Source: Floccularia luteovirens (lineage: Eukaryota > Basidiomycota > Agaricomycetes > Agaricales > Squamanitaceae). From it: DNA of 64,000 nucleotides. The stretch lies in the NCBI GenBank assembly GCA_009739215.1, contig VSJF01000002.1, forward strand, positions 806,001-870,000. The letters are read 5' to 3'. Positions 36,746 through 48,749 of the stretch are shown here, one piece after another (the first letter of the stretch is position 1; the number at the start of each line of letters is the position of its first letter). Both the position numbers and the translations under genes were made by a program. The notes under the pieces are model-generated. The model was given only the letters and a program-made list of their open reading frames with translations, did no database searches and had not been told where the DNA came from.

Positions 36746-38137
36746 ATGCGGGCGCCCAAAAGCTTCTCAGACACGTCAAGCACCAGTTATGGCACTCAAC
36801 GCGACCCGTTCCAGCTGACATCTCATAATCCCAATGAACCCTCACTACGCGGCGATCCTTCAACTCCCCCTCAGACGCGTATCTTCAACTACTCAAACCA
36901 CCTTGGCATCCTCACAACAGACGATTCTGGCCTCAGGGAGGGGAACGCACCATGGGCTCGCTCACGAGTTAACTCGTACTTGACTCGCGCCTTCTCAGAG
37001 GCAGGCGGGTTCAACAACAACATTCCTGAGCGCCAGAAGGTACAAGGTTACACGGTTGAAACGTCCTGGAAACACGATCCTCTTGGAAGAACGAGTTACG
37101 TAGGCCATGGGAAAATAATAGAGGTCGACGATGCAGATGGAACTGTTCAGAATTCACCGCAGCATTCGGCACACGAGTTCCCACATCTGGGACACAGGAT
37201 TAAACATTCCGCACATTATCACTTCTCCTTTGCCCCCTGGCACCACGCCGCCTCCGCGTCCGGGACAGGGATACATGCATCTCTTGCCCACACCAACTGG
37301 TGATAGATTATGGAATGCAGATTTTGCCTTGGCTCGCTCAGCCTTCCACGCGTCTGGATGCAATCCATCTGGCATGGACGAATACCCAGATTTCACCTTG
37401 TTGAGTGATTGTTTGGCGTTGATAAAAATGTCTTTGGAAAGCATACAATATATGCACAAGGTGCGCACTTTTGTCCGATTCTTTCGGTCAGTGAGTTTCT
37501 CAACGAGATGTAGACATTCATTTCGCTTGCCCCGACCTCCGACGTAGAATCACTCCTAGACATGTGCGGACATTTAAGAAACGCGCTAAATTCTGTGCAA
37601 GAGGCGCTCTCGCGTCGTTCGCAGATCGACGAAGAACAGTGGCGCTTGCGGTCACCCTCGTGGCAAGGCAAATATCGAACAAGATTGATATCCCTTTCAA
37701 AGTAAATGTTGATGTCATATCAGATTTAAACATATTTTGACTCTCATTTCAGATCTCTCCAACGGTTGAGAGGCATTGAGCGTTTCTTAAGTTATCGCAA
37801 ACCGCGAGTAAAACAGCTTGAGCTGATCCTGAGAAAACTTCAAGAACACGAGGCAAAGTTGTTGGACCTAAGAGCCAAATTCAACGTACGTGTTTGTGGG
37901 GCGCAGTTGCTTTGATTCTGACACGAAAAAAATTAGTCATGCTTTGACCGCTTAAAAGTGCGTTACCTGCACGCCCTCCTTATCGAAGCCCATACAGAGG
38001 CTCGCCAAAAACAAGAGACCCGCCTTGCCAGTCGTGATTCGTTTCAAAGACGCTGGTTTGAAGGAAAGGTCGACCGCGCCAATCTTCGGCATGAATTCCA
38101 CATGTACCACGCTGGAAGATATCCGGCTGCCATGTGA
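36746..38137 (+). CDS. Unidentified protein with helical C-terminus
   Basis: The start MRAPKSFSD follows a pyrimidine-rich leader. The N-terminal ~130 residues are polar and low-complexity. A second frame, open from ~37131, continues with GQGYMHLLPTPTGDRLWNADFALARSAF and is clearly spliced onward: GT at 37456 to AG at 37540, then further exons giving RRSQIDEEQWRLRSPSWQGKYRTR and a coiled-coil-like segment (KQLELILRKLQEHEAKLLDLRAKF), ending RYPAAM at 38137. The junction between the first and second frames is unresolved; a 97 bp intron (donor 37040-ish, acceptor before 37131) would fit but is not compelling. I do not recognise the family. Confidence 0.55.
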
Positions 38138-38628
38138 AAAAGCGCAACGATCTTAACGAATGCTTCGCGCCGAACCAGGATCTATATGCATGCCTCTTGA
38201 TGATTTATGACCAAGAACGACTTTATGTGCTAATGATGCCAGTTCGCTTATACGTTTTGCCCCTTGCTTTCCTGTAATGCTATGTAATACTGAACAGTTT
38301 CATTTACGATACCACGCATTTTATCAACCACACATCCCATTGTTCTGCGTCATCGATCCTTATTCTGTTGTTACTAAAAATGTGTTTCCCCTGCGATGAT
38401 AATATTCATTAAACAACAAGTATTTGCAACGCTGCCTAATGATGTACATGTTCAAATCCAGATTCATTGGTACTGGTCCCACGACATGAGAGTAATGGTC
38501 AAAATTTTGAGCATGGCAGACGCGTCTCTATAATCACGTGATGAGAACACTTTCAGTGTTGCGGACTTCGACCTTTTCGGTGTCCACGATTTGTATAATA
38601 TCGTGGTACTTACCATTAAATCCTAAAG
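38138..38628. other. Intergenic region upstream of CWC15
   Basis: 491 bp, holding the 3' flank of the previous gene and the Cwc15 promoter. Nothing else recognised. Confidence 0.55.
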
Positions 38629-39662
38629 ATGTCCACAGCTCACAGACCAACATGGGATCCCGCACAAGCCAGAGATGTGAAGGGTGGCTCTCGTCAATTC
38701 TCCGTGCGGGATATGGCTGCTCATACAAAGCTGAAATTTAGGTTTGCTTGCAAAAACATTTAATTTCTTCAATTTGTTCTAATTCAATACATAGGCAAGT
38801 AGGACAAACTTCAGTTAACGAGGTGAAAGCCCTGGACTTGCGCGCAGAACTACGTGCTGCAGAACAGGAAGCTCTCAACAAGAAACGCAAGGCTGAGGGC
38901 AAGCCTCCTTTAGCACTTGAAAATGATGTACCAGTTGATGAAGAAAGTAATAAGCGGCGGAAGCTGCTTCAAGAAGCTCTGGAACTTGATAAAGATGACT
39001 CTGATGAGGAGGAGCAAAATAACAAAGGGAAAGAGAAGGCGAAGGATGACGGTGAGGGTCCAGAAGAGGAAGACAGGTGTGTACCATATCTTCTTACAAA
39101 TTCCTCAACACACGAACTGAAAGGACCAGTGACGAAGAGTCAGAAGATGAGGATGATACTGAAGAGCTATTACGGGAATTAGAAAAGATCAAACAGGAAC
39201 GTGCGGCGGAGAAAGCACGTCAAGAAAATGAACAATCAGCCACACAAGCCGCAGCTCGTGAAGTTGAGATTGCCACAGGGAATCCACTTCTCAATCTAGC
39301 TGCAGCCCTAGGTCAAGAGACAACAGGTCTGAACACGACTGCCCCTGGCACGTTCTCAGTAAAAAGACGCTGGGATGACGGTTGGTGTCAATAGCTTCGC
39401 ATTCAACTAACCACTAATAATGCCTTTTCTGGTTTCAGACCTGATTTTCAAAAACCAGGCAATGTCATCGAAAGATAAAAACAAATCAAGTCATTTCGTC
39501 AATGACCTGTTACGAACAGAATTCCATAAGTGCGTTCTGTCAACCTGCCCGACAATTTCAATTTTTCATATGCTTTCCAGGAAATTTATGGCCAAATTCA
39601 TAAAGGTATGTTACCCTAACTCATACCAGTTCCTAATATTCAATTCTTAACATATCTAGTAA
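38629..39662 (+). CDS. CWC15: Pre-mRNA-splicing factor Cwc15 (Cwf15), 256 aa
   Basis: Six exons: 38629-38741, 38795-39076, 39124-39380, 39439-39529, 39581-39605 and 39660-39662 (771 bp). The start [16 protein letters not shown] and the end [15 protein letters not shown] ... [14 protein letters not shown] are diagnostic of Cwc15. The middle is acidic and charged ([22 protein letters not shown]). Cwc15 belongs to the Prp19-associated core of the active spliceosome. The last exon appears to be only the stop codon: after AAG a GTATGT...CTAG intron joins directly to TAA, giving the family's usual FIK ending. Without that splice the protein would gain about 12 residues. Confidence 0.93.
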
Positions 39663-39741
39663 TAATGCATACCTAATTATTACTTTGGATACGGTATGCA
39701 AGAGAGCGTGTACATCTATCTTAATGACGTATACTCCTATG

Positions 39742-41992
39742 TTATGTTTGATCCCATGTCCAACCTTCTGCGGCCCACTCCGGCATATCCGTTTTGAAAG
39801 TCCCAAGACTAGTAGTGTACTTGAATGCATGTAAGAAGATGTATAATTTTTCTGGTTTGGGATCCGGGTGGAGAGGCAAGTAACATTCAGGGCAATATAG
39901 ATTATCCGAATATACGGGGCCAATTGGATCAGACAAAGGTTCCAACGCCGAAACCTTTCCTAAAACCTCTTCGGTTGTATATTGAGGTGGAGAACCGACT
40001 GTATCAGAATGGAGCGTTGTTTCGTCAGTAATCGTGACTGAACCATCTGGTAAGCTATGGGTCATATTTTCAGCCGTGTTGTCGATAGTTTTCACGGCAT
40101 CCGGCACTAGCTCGGCCTTCCCTCCTCGCTTTCTTCTGTTTTGCGGGGGTGGAGGCTTGATTACCAATTTTCCTGGGTTCAAAGCACTTTTGGCGCGAAA
40201 TACCACGTCACGCCATCGTCCCCAATCCTCATCTTCGTCCTAGCGCCATTTATGAGCCTATCATTCTGCAAGAAAAATTTCCGGAATAGCTCACTTTCAT
40301 ATTTCTCAACCGTGTGATCACACCGACTGCTTCTTTGGAAAGTGGCACTGGAGATCCCATACCAATGTCCTCACCTGTTTCCCTAGGAAGGAGCTTAATT
40401 TCTGCATTTTGGGGAGTGTCTATGTTTGCAATCCTTGACAAGGATTCGGGGTTTCCTTCAATGGTTGACTTGATATGTTCAGGAGGCGCTGGTGCCGAGC
40501 GCTCGTCACTGGGCGTGATATCGATGCCGTGTTTGCCCAAATTTACACCCTGGAATATCGAAAACGTTCAGAATGCATATCCCTGAACCGGAGAGCATGT
40601 GAATACCCAGATCCGTTCTTCCGAATAAACAGGATCGTTTGCAATGGGATGTCCCAAATATTGAAGGTGTACCCTTAGTTGATGAGCTAGATAGGATGTT
40701 ATTGTAATTACTCTAGGAATACAAAAATATTCATACATCTTCCAGTCATGGGTTTGCCTGCATATCCGGACTAGTAAGTTATTGTTCCATTATAGGAACA
40801 TAGGGGTATACATACAGAGAACCACACTGCTATTCGTGTTGGAATCATAGTGAATAAGGTTGAATATGGTTTTAGCAGGCTGGGCGCGTCAGAAATAAGC
40901 GCCTTCCCTGTACAGGATGGAGAGGCGAAGCACCTTTCCTTCTGGGTGAACAATGTTCAAGCCCATCTGCCGATCAACTGTCAACAATGGTTCTTCACAT
41001 ACTACTTCTTCACTGCATGAACCACATGAGTATAGCATAATTTTTGTTTTACATGGGACAGCAAAATACCTCGGGAATTGTCCTTTGACCCGAGCAATGT
41101 ACTCCTTACGTACTGTGCCGGCCATGAATTCTTCAGTGAGTATGCGGGCACACTTGGCTGACAATGGAATTATCATCAGCCCTGATGTCAAACGATCCAG
41201 TCTGTTAACGGCTAGATGCTTCCGATTGTCAATGTCACCAAGTTGTATGGCTGAGGACATGTACGTACGATATGCTTTCTCATATCCGAAATCGTTCACG
41301 AGAATTTCAATCAAAGTGTTCCGGTAATACCGACCAGAGGCGTGGACAGGCTATAAGCACCGAAAGTCTTAATGAGAACTTCCACAATATCACAAGACAA
41401 AGAGCCGAACGATGCTGCCTGGTTTATCGACAATCAAGAACTCGCGTTCCACATCATGATGTAGAATTTTGACAGGCGTGGATGTTACTGGCGGTTCGTG
41501 TCTGTGCACAACATTCCTGTCAAAATATAAGAAATATGTTCACAGCTTCTTGAAAATAACACACTCAATTCTGTCACCGTCCTTCAATATAGTGTCAGGT
41601 TTGGCTATCCTTCCATTGACAGTGGTGACTCCTGACTCCAATGCATATCTCTACATGAGATCATATAAGGAATGTTCAAACGGAATAGCTGTAAAGGGAC
41701 TTACATAGTATTCCATCGACCGATCTCTAAATTCCGTGGAGACGACCTCGAGTAGTTCTCTTCCAATCCATCGCATCTTCGTCATAGTAGTGTATGGATA
41801 CCAATAAGGTGGTATCTTCTTCAACCCGTGGAGCACTGGTGGTGTGGAAACTTCGTTTGAGATCATACTTGCTCGAATAAGGCTGAAGATATTCTTGCGA
41901 AATTGTTCTTGAGGAGATAGAGGAATTAGAGGAATGTGAAATTTACTAGATCGTGATACGTGGCTCAGTATTGTAGTGTTTCCAGTAGACAT
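39742..41992 (-). CDS. RNA pseudouridine synthase of the RluA family (Rib2/Pus9-like)
   Basis: Exons run from MSTGNTT at 41992 to a stop at 39742, convergent with CWC15 (79 bp between stops). An S4-like N-terminal part contains [21 protein letters not shown] and [10 protein letters not shown]. The catalytic motif is [12 protein letters not shown], with the invariant Asp. [19 protein letters not shown] is the second RluA signature. A long C-terminal region follows ([14 protein letters not shown], then [26 protein letters not shown]). This order matches fungal enzymes that make pseudouridine 32 in tRNAs (yeast Rib2/Pus8 and Pus9). There is no deaminase domain as in yeast Rib2. Compartment (cytosol or mitochondrion) is not decided. 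Confidence 0.88.
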
Positions 41993-44900
41993 CTAATTGG
42001 ACATCTCGTGTAGTCGTATATAAGTCTGATAAAAATGTGAGAAAATGTTTTAATTAGCTAAAAAAAGCATGGTCACGTTTCATCGCTTGCAGTGCACCTT
42101 GCATGGCATATCATTCATTCTTGAGGGAATCTTCTGTTAACAGCTGGCGTCTCAGCCTGCTTCTGCTGGCAAATTTCTTTCATTGATAATACGGACGTCT
42201 GAGGGTGGTCCCCTGATGACTACCACAACTGGCTTCCTGAGACTCTGATCCTGAAATCCAGCGGAACTACTGACCCAAGAATATTGGTGGGTTTCCAAAG
42301 TTCTTACGCATTACTACCATCCAGGAACTCAATGTCCGACTCAAGCTAATAGCTATAGATATATTTTTGCAAAATCCTGACCCTGGCTGCAGCCAAGCAG
42401 CAACTGAACAGTCGTCCACTTAATAAAGATGCTGTTTTGGTCACATAAATGCAGGTTACATTGCGACTGATCCTCACCCTGCATCATATGGAGATGTGTT
42501 TGTACGAGCAGGAGGAGTGTTCCTAATTGAATATATCTTAACACGAAGTAAGACCACCCCAAACCTCAAGCGTTTTTTCCCTGCTGGCCAAACCAAAGAA
42601 AGATTGAGATCCAGTATATTTTTCGCATTGGGTTATCTGTTCCCGTAGAAATTCTCTCTACTTACCACCTGTGCCGATACCACGTCGGACTTTGGGTATC
42701 CCAATCGGTCAGCTGGCGGTTGTGCTGCACGGAAAATTCTTTCAACCTCAAGCTTCTTACTTACAACCACTCTATGCGGAGGTCAATTCTTTCCGTACAA
42801 AGTTACTTAAAAAAAATCACGCTTAGGATTTGCTTAGAAATTCTGCCGATGCAATCCGGAGTATTTGCTTGGGCTTGCCCAGGACTCCACTCTGTGTTAA
42901 GCAATGGTTCCAGTTACGCAACTACCTATTTTGAAGTTGTTTATTTCAAAATCTTTAACACCAACGTTAAACCCTGGAACATGAGTAGCACCAGTGATAT
43001 CGTAGTGAAAGCGGTGGTAATAGTACCAGCAACGGAAACGGCAGTGACTGGGGTTAGTACCCTTTTACGGTGGTTGACGTTAAGTTCCGTGGCTTGCATC
43101 CCATTCTATCGGGTGCTTCTACCTTTTGTCCATAGACTAGTGATATATAGATTGAGATCATCACCGCCGATACCCAGAAACTTGCCAACGATTGCCAATC
43201 ATAGCTCATAGGTTGATCGGATAATAATCACTGTGCTGTTAGCTTGTATAATAAACAAGATGCTAAGATGCATATCATGAGTCATAGTACAGAAGATCTC
43301 CAGGAAAGGCATTCATTGAAATGACAAGACATAGCCTAGATGTGGTGTCAAGCCTGAGTTTCCATCGTAGTAGAATGAATTTCAGGTTCAATTCAAATGT
43401 CTTAACGGTGAGCCGTACGGAGTGTGTTGATAAATACATATAGTTTCCTATGTCAAGTCGAAGAAAGAGCCGAAGAATAAAGTAGGAGCAGCGCAGTGAT
43501 AGTGGTGGTACTTAAACCTATTCGAGGACGAACAATTCAATTCCACCGTTCCGGTGAGCAGCACTCAGAATCTAGAAGAGATAATATTGTTCCACACCCA
43601 CGCGTATAGCTTTACTCCGTGGCCTGAACCCCTATTGTTGAACTTTCGTCCGTTCCATTGACAGGTCGTGGCATGTGCATGATTCACGTTTTTCGGATCG
43701 GCTAAATGCCTTTAAATAATTAATTAAATGCCGACAACCACTGTCCATAACAAGAGCCAACAGAATGTTTGTTGGACTGTGCCTAACCCTAGCAGGCCTC
43801 CTGAGTAACTCTCTAAAGGCATTCTTTTGTTCAATTCATTCCGGAGGTCAACGGGAGATCTACTTGCTGCGCCTTCGACATCTTTCTCGGTTTCCCAACT
43901 CCCTTCAGGTTAATTGTACTGATGGAGTCTTGTTCGTCTCGCCCAAGGAGTCTTAAAGCCGCTATGATTTCTGGGGACCATTAAACCATTAGGATTTTGC
44001 TTCCCTTGAACATTTCCTCAGTGACATACTTATGTGGGCGCTACCACGTTGTGGTCTTATTACCTCCATATTGGACACTCGACCTAGCACAATTCAATAA
44101 CTGTACAGGGTGATTTGGTGGCTCAACTTTCAACATCAACATGAGTATATCGGTTCTTAGGACTACAATATAACCTGTCTCAAACCTCGGGGAACCACAT
44201 ACTGTCATGGAGCAACCACTCCATTCAAACCCCAAATAGTCCCTTTATCAAGGCTATGCTGCCTTCCTCACACCGCCTTCAAAATGGTGTCTTGCTAGAT
44301 ATTGCTAGTTGCCCAAATTCTTGAAGTTCTGTACTATTAGAGGGACACTATTGTCTCGTTATTTTTTATACAATGTTAACAACATACACGGTAATCATCC
44401 TCCTACATTTAGGTGCGCATCCAAAAGTTTTACCAGGACACAACGTTTTTGAGTCATCCCTATACAGTGCCATCAAAAATTATAGGTTAAAGCTTTAGAA
44501 TCTCCCTGCATTGGATGACACCCGTCCTGGTGTATGATGGTCGGCTCTATCCGGTACGCGTCATTGCATTGCCTACCTCTTCAATTCACTTGAAACACAT
44601 TCTCACAAGTACTCGAGCATCTTGCAAACATATCTATGGAAAAAGTGCTGAATGACAGCACTATCGTACCACAGCTGAGCTACACAACCCCAACTCTCTC
44701 GCTATTGTCGCATTTCATTAGGGGATGTCGTTAAGGGAGGTGTCGTTGTCTGGCTCCCTGGACTGTGCAAACTCAAGGGCAAGGTAAAATCGGCCGTCAG
44801 GTGCAATACTTGGGTCCACCCTGCTTTTATGGCTGACAGAATGAGTCTTCCATTGCATCTCTTTGCCCTTAGTGTCAACCGTGATATTACCAAACATCCA

Positions 44901-46171
44901 AGACGGGGAAACCATTCATATTGACCCAGGCCGGCTTGTGATTTCCTAATGACCTTAGAAGGTGAAAGTGGTAAATCAATTTTAATTCGGTACCAGCGTC
45001 AATACAGCCTTTAAAGGTTTGTCTGGGAAGAAGGTTGTCCAGCGGGTTCTAAAAGAAGAAAAGAGTCCGAGAAGCCATAAGTCGGAGCCCTCCTCATCAA
45101 AAATTGTTCCGCTGAATCTATACGAGCTCCGTATCCTGATTATTCATACCCTATTGCAATCCATTACTCCATATTCTAACCCACTTCGTGCCCTAAATCC
45201 CTCGCTGTATTGACAGGTGATATTTTGTAACAAACATTGCGATCTCGGCTTAAGGAGCCATCTGTACCTCAATAAGGATCTAAAAGTCGACGAAAGTAAC
45301 ATCACCAAGCCTTCAAATACTATCTAAGTATTGAGTACATGTATCACGGAACGCCCTCGGTTCATCACACAAATAATTTAGACATATGTTGATGTTGCTT
45401 GATCTGGGGGATAGTTCCAATTGACTTTCAACAGCAGCATTACACCCGTTATCCACAGGGACCGTGTCCCTTGAACCTCCAATCAGATTTACAATAACAT
45501 AAGCTACTATTTGGGATGTAATGATACTCAGCAACATTCAGAGTGTATGAAGGGATTATTAGCATTCCTGGGCTGGTCCAAGACTTGTCATTTGTCACAT
45601 TGTTTGAATGTCCGGGCGGGCTTAGGTCTACACTTCAGCTAAACCACCAACCACCAACCAAATTTCAGCATTTTGATGAAAGCTCTTGAACCTGATTTCA
45701 CTAATGATTTGTACTTTTGTAATCGTGTGCTTCTTCCATAATACTCATATACTTTAGCCTATGAGTGTGTCGGAAGAAGTACCTTCTAAAATTGGAAAGA
45801 AAGCCCCTGAGCGTAGCCCGAAGATGTCGTGGTGTAAAGAGTTTTGAAACTCCTTTGCGTTTGGGTTGACCCGATAGGTCATGCATCTTATGACATGGAC
45901 ATATCAGATCTGTAGCGCGGGTCTTTTTGTGTGTGGAATGGTGATCTGATTACAGCCCCAGCCAGAATGCAATGTGACAATGATTTGCTGTTTAGGACGA
46001 TTCCGACATAGCCTGCCTGACAGCTATCCAGAGTCCACGTTCTCTCCACCGGGAAGCATTCCAACTTCTGCTCCATGCCAACCTTCCAAACATAATCAGG
46101 AGACCCTTTCAAAACTATTTAAACCCGCTCTCTGAGGCCAGGGGTTTTCCAGCTCAAATTACCCATTCAAC
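41993..46171. other. Gene-poor region of ~4.2 kb
   Basis: Longest intergenic stretch in the window. Frames such as 42720-43211 (+) and 45019-45213 (+) have no recognisable family and no supporting splice sites. A minus-strand frame at 44718-44915 looks somewhat protein-like and is listed separately. No transposase, reverse transcriptase, terminal repeats or tRNA could be recognised by eye. Bases near 45640-45660 form a short CCAACCA-type repeat. Confidence 0.5.
44718..44915 (-). pseudogene. Possible gene remnant of unknown family
   Basis: This frame reads like protein (MVSPSWMFGNITVDTKGKEM, then RVDPSIAPDGRFYLALEFAQS). Bases just upstream in another frame read NHKPAWVNMNG, as if one reading frame had been broken. 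No complete gene can be built around it, so a decayed fragment is the most cautious reading. It could also be chance. Confidence 0.2.
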
Positions 46172-48248
46172 ATGGGAAACACAGGATCGAAAAATCGCCC
46201 TACTCAGACACGCTCATTCAAGCGACAACGCTCAACTTTCTTCTCTCAAATAAGTCTTAGATGCACATCGCCAGATCCGTCTATCCTTAACTATCACGAA
46301 TCCAAAGAGACCTCTGGGCTGGTTAGTGAAGAAACCCGCTCAAGGGAATACACCGAGAAATCTCCTCTGGCGATAAACTCACAATTCAATGGCGCATATT
46401 CAACGAGTCAAGTGGCTTTATCCACTGATAGTGTAGATGCCTACAACTCGTTCCTTCTCGAATATCCTGGTATAATCTCTCTTCCTTGTTTGACATCCGC
46501 AACTTGACTTTTGCAACCTTTAGAATATAGGCTAACTTGGATCCTCGATTCGTTACGTCGAACTGACTACCACAGGTTGGATCTGTCTGGCGAGACCTAC
46601 GTCGATTATATGGGTGGAGCTCTCTACCCAGAAAGCCTGATACGCGTCCATACCGACTTTCTCAAAACCAATGTGCTCGGAAATACTCACTCAGTAAGCA
46701 ACACGTAAGTATATGCTCTCAATTTGAGCTGATATGTTGATATATTGAATGCTCGTTCTCTGATTAACTGATTAGGTCAAAATTATCTCTGAAGTGTGCC
46801 GATGAGGCGCGCTCCGCAGTGCTTTCATTTTTTGAAGCACCTCCAGAATACACCGTGATTTTCACTGCAAATGCGACTGCCGCGTTGAAACTAGTGGGGG
46901 AGTCTTATCCTTTCACCGGGGGTAGTACCTACGCACTTGGAACAGATTCTCACAACAGTGTATTTATATTATCCGATCGGCAGTTATAAACAACTCATCA
47001 GTAAATTAATCCAGGTTCACGGAATACGCGAGTATGCGACGTATCGGGGTGCGCGAACATGCTATATTCCTTCAACATCCAACGGCGGATTTGACCTAGC
47101 TGATGCGAAGGTATGGTTTCATATCAATACATATGACACTAAATTTGATATGCCACATTCTAATTATTGTAGAATATCCTACTGCGAAATAGACCTCGCT
47201 CTCAGGAAACGGCACCTAGCCTTTTCGCTATGACTGCCCAATCCAACATTACCAACAGTAAAAATCCTCTCTCGGCGATCACATATGCATCATCACTGGG
47301 GTACCATGTGCTACTTGATGCAGCTGCATTGGCCCCAACCAGCAGTTTTTCTCTGTCCGAGTATCCTGTTGATGCTATGGCTATTTCCTTCTATAAAATG
47401 TTTGGTTTCCCAACTGGGGTTGGAGCTCTTATTATCAAGAAATCATTTTTATCCCAACTTAAGCGTCCATGGTTTGCGGGCGGAACGGTGGATGTCGTTC
47501 AGGTTCCTGGTACCATCGTGACTAGAGCGCATTTACCACATGAACAGTTTGAGGTTCGTCTAATCACTGGCAAACGAGATAAAAATTGATAAACATCTAT
47601 CTAAAGGACGGAACTATCAATTACTTGACCTTACCAGCTATTACAGATGGTTTGCGATTCCTAACTGCTTATCTACCATTCCTTCCCCTGCGACTTTCCT
47701 CACTCCTTCACTATCTCATTAATTCCTTAAATAATTTACGTCACGACGTATCAGGGCAAGCCTGTCGTTCAGATTCTATCTAAAACACCAACCAAGCGCC
47801 TCCGGTCAATTGCAGACCGGTCCGAAACAGGATCTCTGATCTCTCTGTTATTTCTTTCGGTCAGTCCTGTGACATCGAAACTCGTATATACTGATGATCA
47901 TGTTATCAGCCGACTGGAGAAATGATTCCGAACTCGTTTATCGAGTTTTCAGCTTCTAAACAAAATATATCTTTGAGAACGGGCTGTATGTGTAATCCCG
48001 GTGGCGCAGCTGCTATTTTGGGAATCGAAGAAGACATGCGAAGGCTTACACCGGGCGTTACCCTGAAAGATTTCGAATGCGCTATGGGCAGAGAACTAGG
48101 TGTTGTTAGAGTCAGTCTTGGGCTCGCAAGCAACTTCCAAGATGTATGGAAGGTGCTCCAATTTGCACAATTGATAGCAAAAGAAACATCAAGGCAGGCT
48201 TTGTGGGATTGTTGGATGGAAGCCTCTGGGGCGGGCAAAGAAACTTGA
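46172..48248 (+). CDS. Class-V aminotransferase, MOCOS-N-terminal-like, with an apparent frameshift
   Basis: Seven exons: 46172-46469, 46524-46704, 46776-46959, 47015-47110, 47173-47553, 47607-47859, 47910-48248. Cofactor-domain features: ANATAALKLVGESYPF, FYKMFGFPTGVGAL with the likely PLP lysine, and the molybdenum-cofactor-sulfurase signature GCMCNPGGAA. There is no C-terminal MOSC domain, so it is a stand-alone cysteine-desulfurase-like protein. Exon 6 carries a one-base excess at GGG 47754-47756: upstream reads ...LRHDVSG in one frame and downstream PVVQILSKTPTKR continues in the next. As written, translation stops at TAA 47781-47783, before the catalytic-loop Cys region. All other junctions are in phase, so this is either a recent mutation or a sequence error. 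Confidence 0.85.
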
Positions 48249-48749
48249 GGCAGGTGCTCGGAATTTCTCTGCTTCATTTAACGTGTTCTGAATTCCATTC
48301 TTCCAGTGGATCAAACATCATCCATGCAAACCATGTTCGGCGCTATTTCGCTTGCAATGCTGTAAATTTGAATGAAGACGAATCCTTTCTGGTGTTTGTT
48401 TTGAGTTTGAAACGGGTCTATATCGGAATGGAATTCCCTGTTGAACGTTAAAATTTTACATTATAACCACTCCTTACTATTTTAATCATCATCACTGTCA
48501 AACATTCATTTTTTTTGTTTTAATACCTTTTTGTTTGAGCATTTCAACTTTCTGTACATATCGTTCCTCACCTGTTAGCATTCATATCATCGAGAATATG
48601 AACTAGCTGGCTGTGTTGATGTCGGACTGAAGGTGTCTCCGCTGCTGATACAGCAATAACCATGTAACGCTGTGGCAATGTAAGAAGACCACGTGTCTGA
48701 TCCTTGGAACTGACTGCTAACGCGGGCAAAGTTGACTTCGCCTGATTGA
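48249..48749. other. Intergenic: MOCOS-like 3' flank and USO1 promoter
   Basis: 501 bp. Bases 48301-48440 stay open in one frame after the stop but have no recognisable domain. A minus-strand frame at 48568-48804 overlaps the USO1 start and is judged spurious. Confidence 0.5.

Noticed and set aside
42720..43211. 163-codon plus-strand frame
   Set aside because: No recognisable domain, odd composition, no splice partners.
43765..43956. Short frame with hydrophobic N-terminus, considered as a small secreted protein
   Set aside because: Lacks the cysteine spacing of hydrophobins or other known small secreted proteins and has no intron structure.
44640..44700. tRNA-like sequence on the minus strand (TAGCTCAGCTG A-box-like, plus a stem)
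   Set aside because: D-stem does not close and no GGTTCGA-type B-box follows at the right distance.
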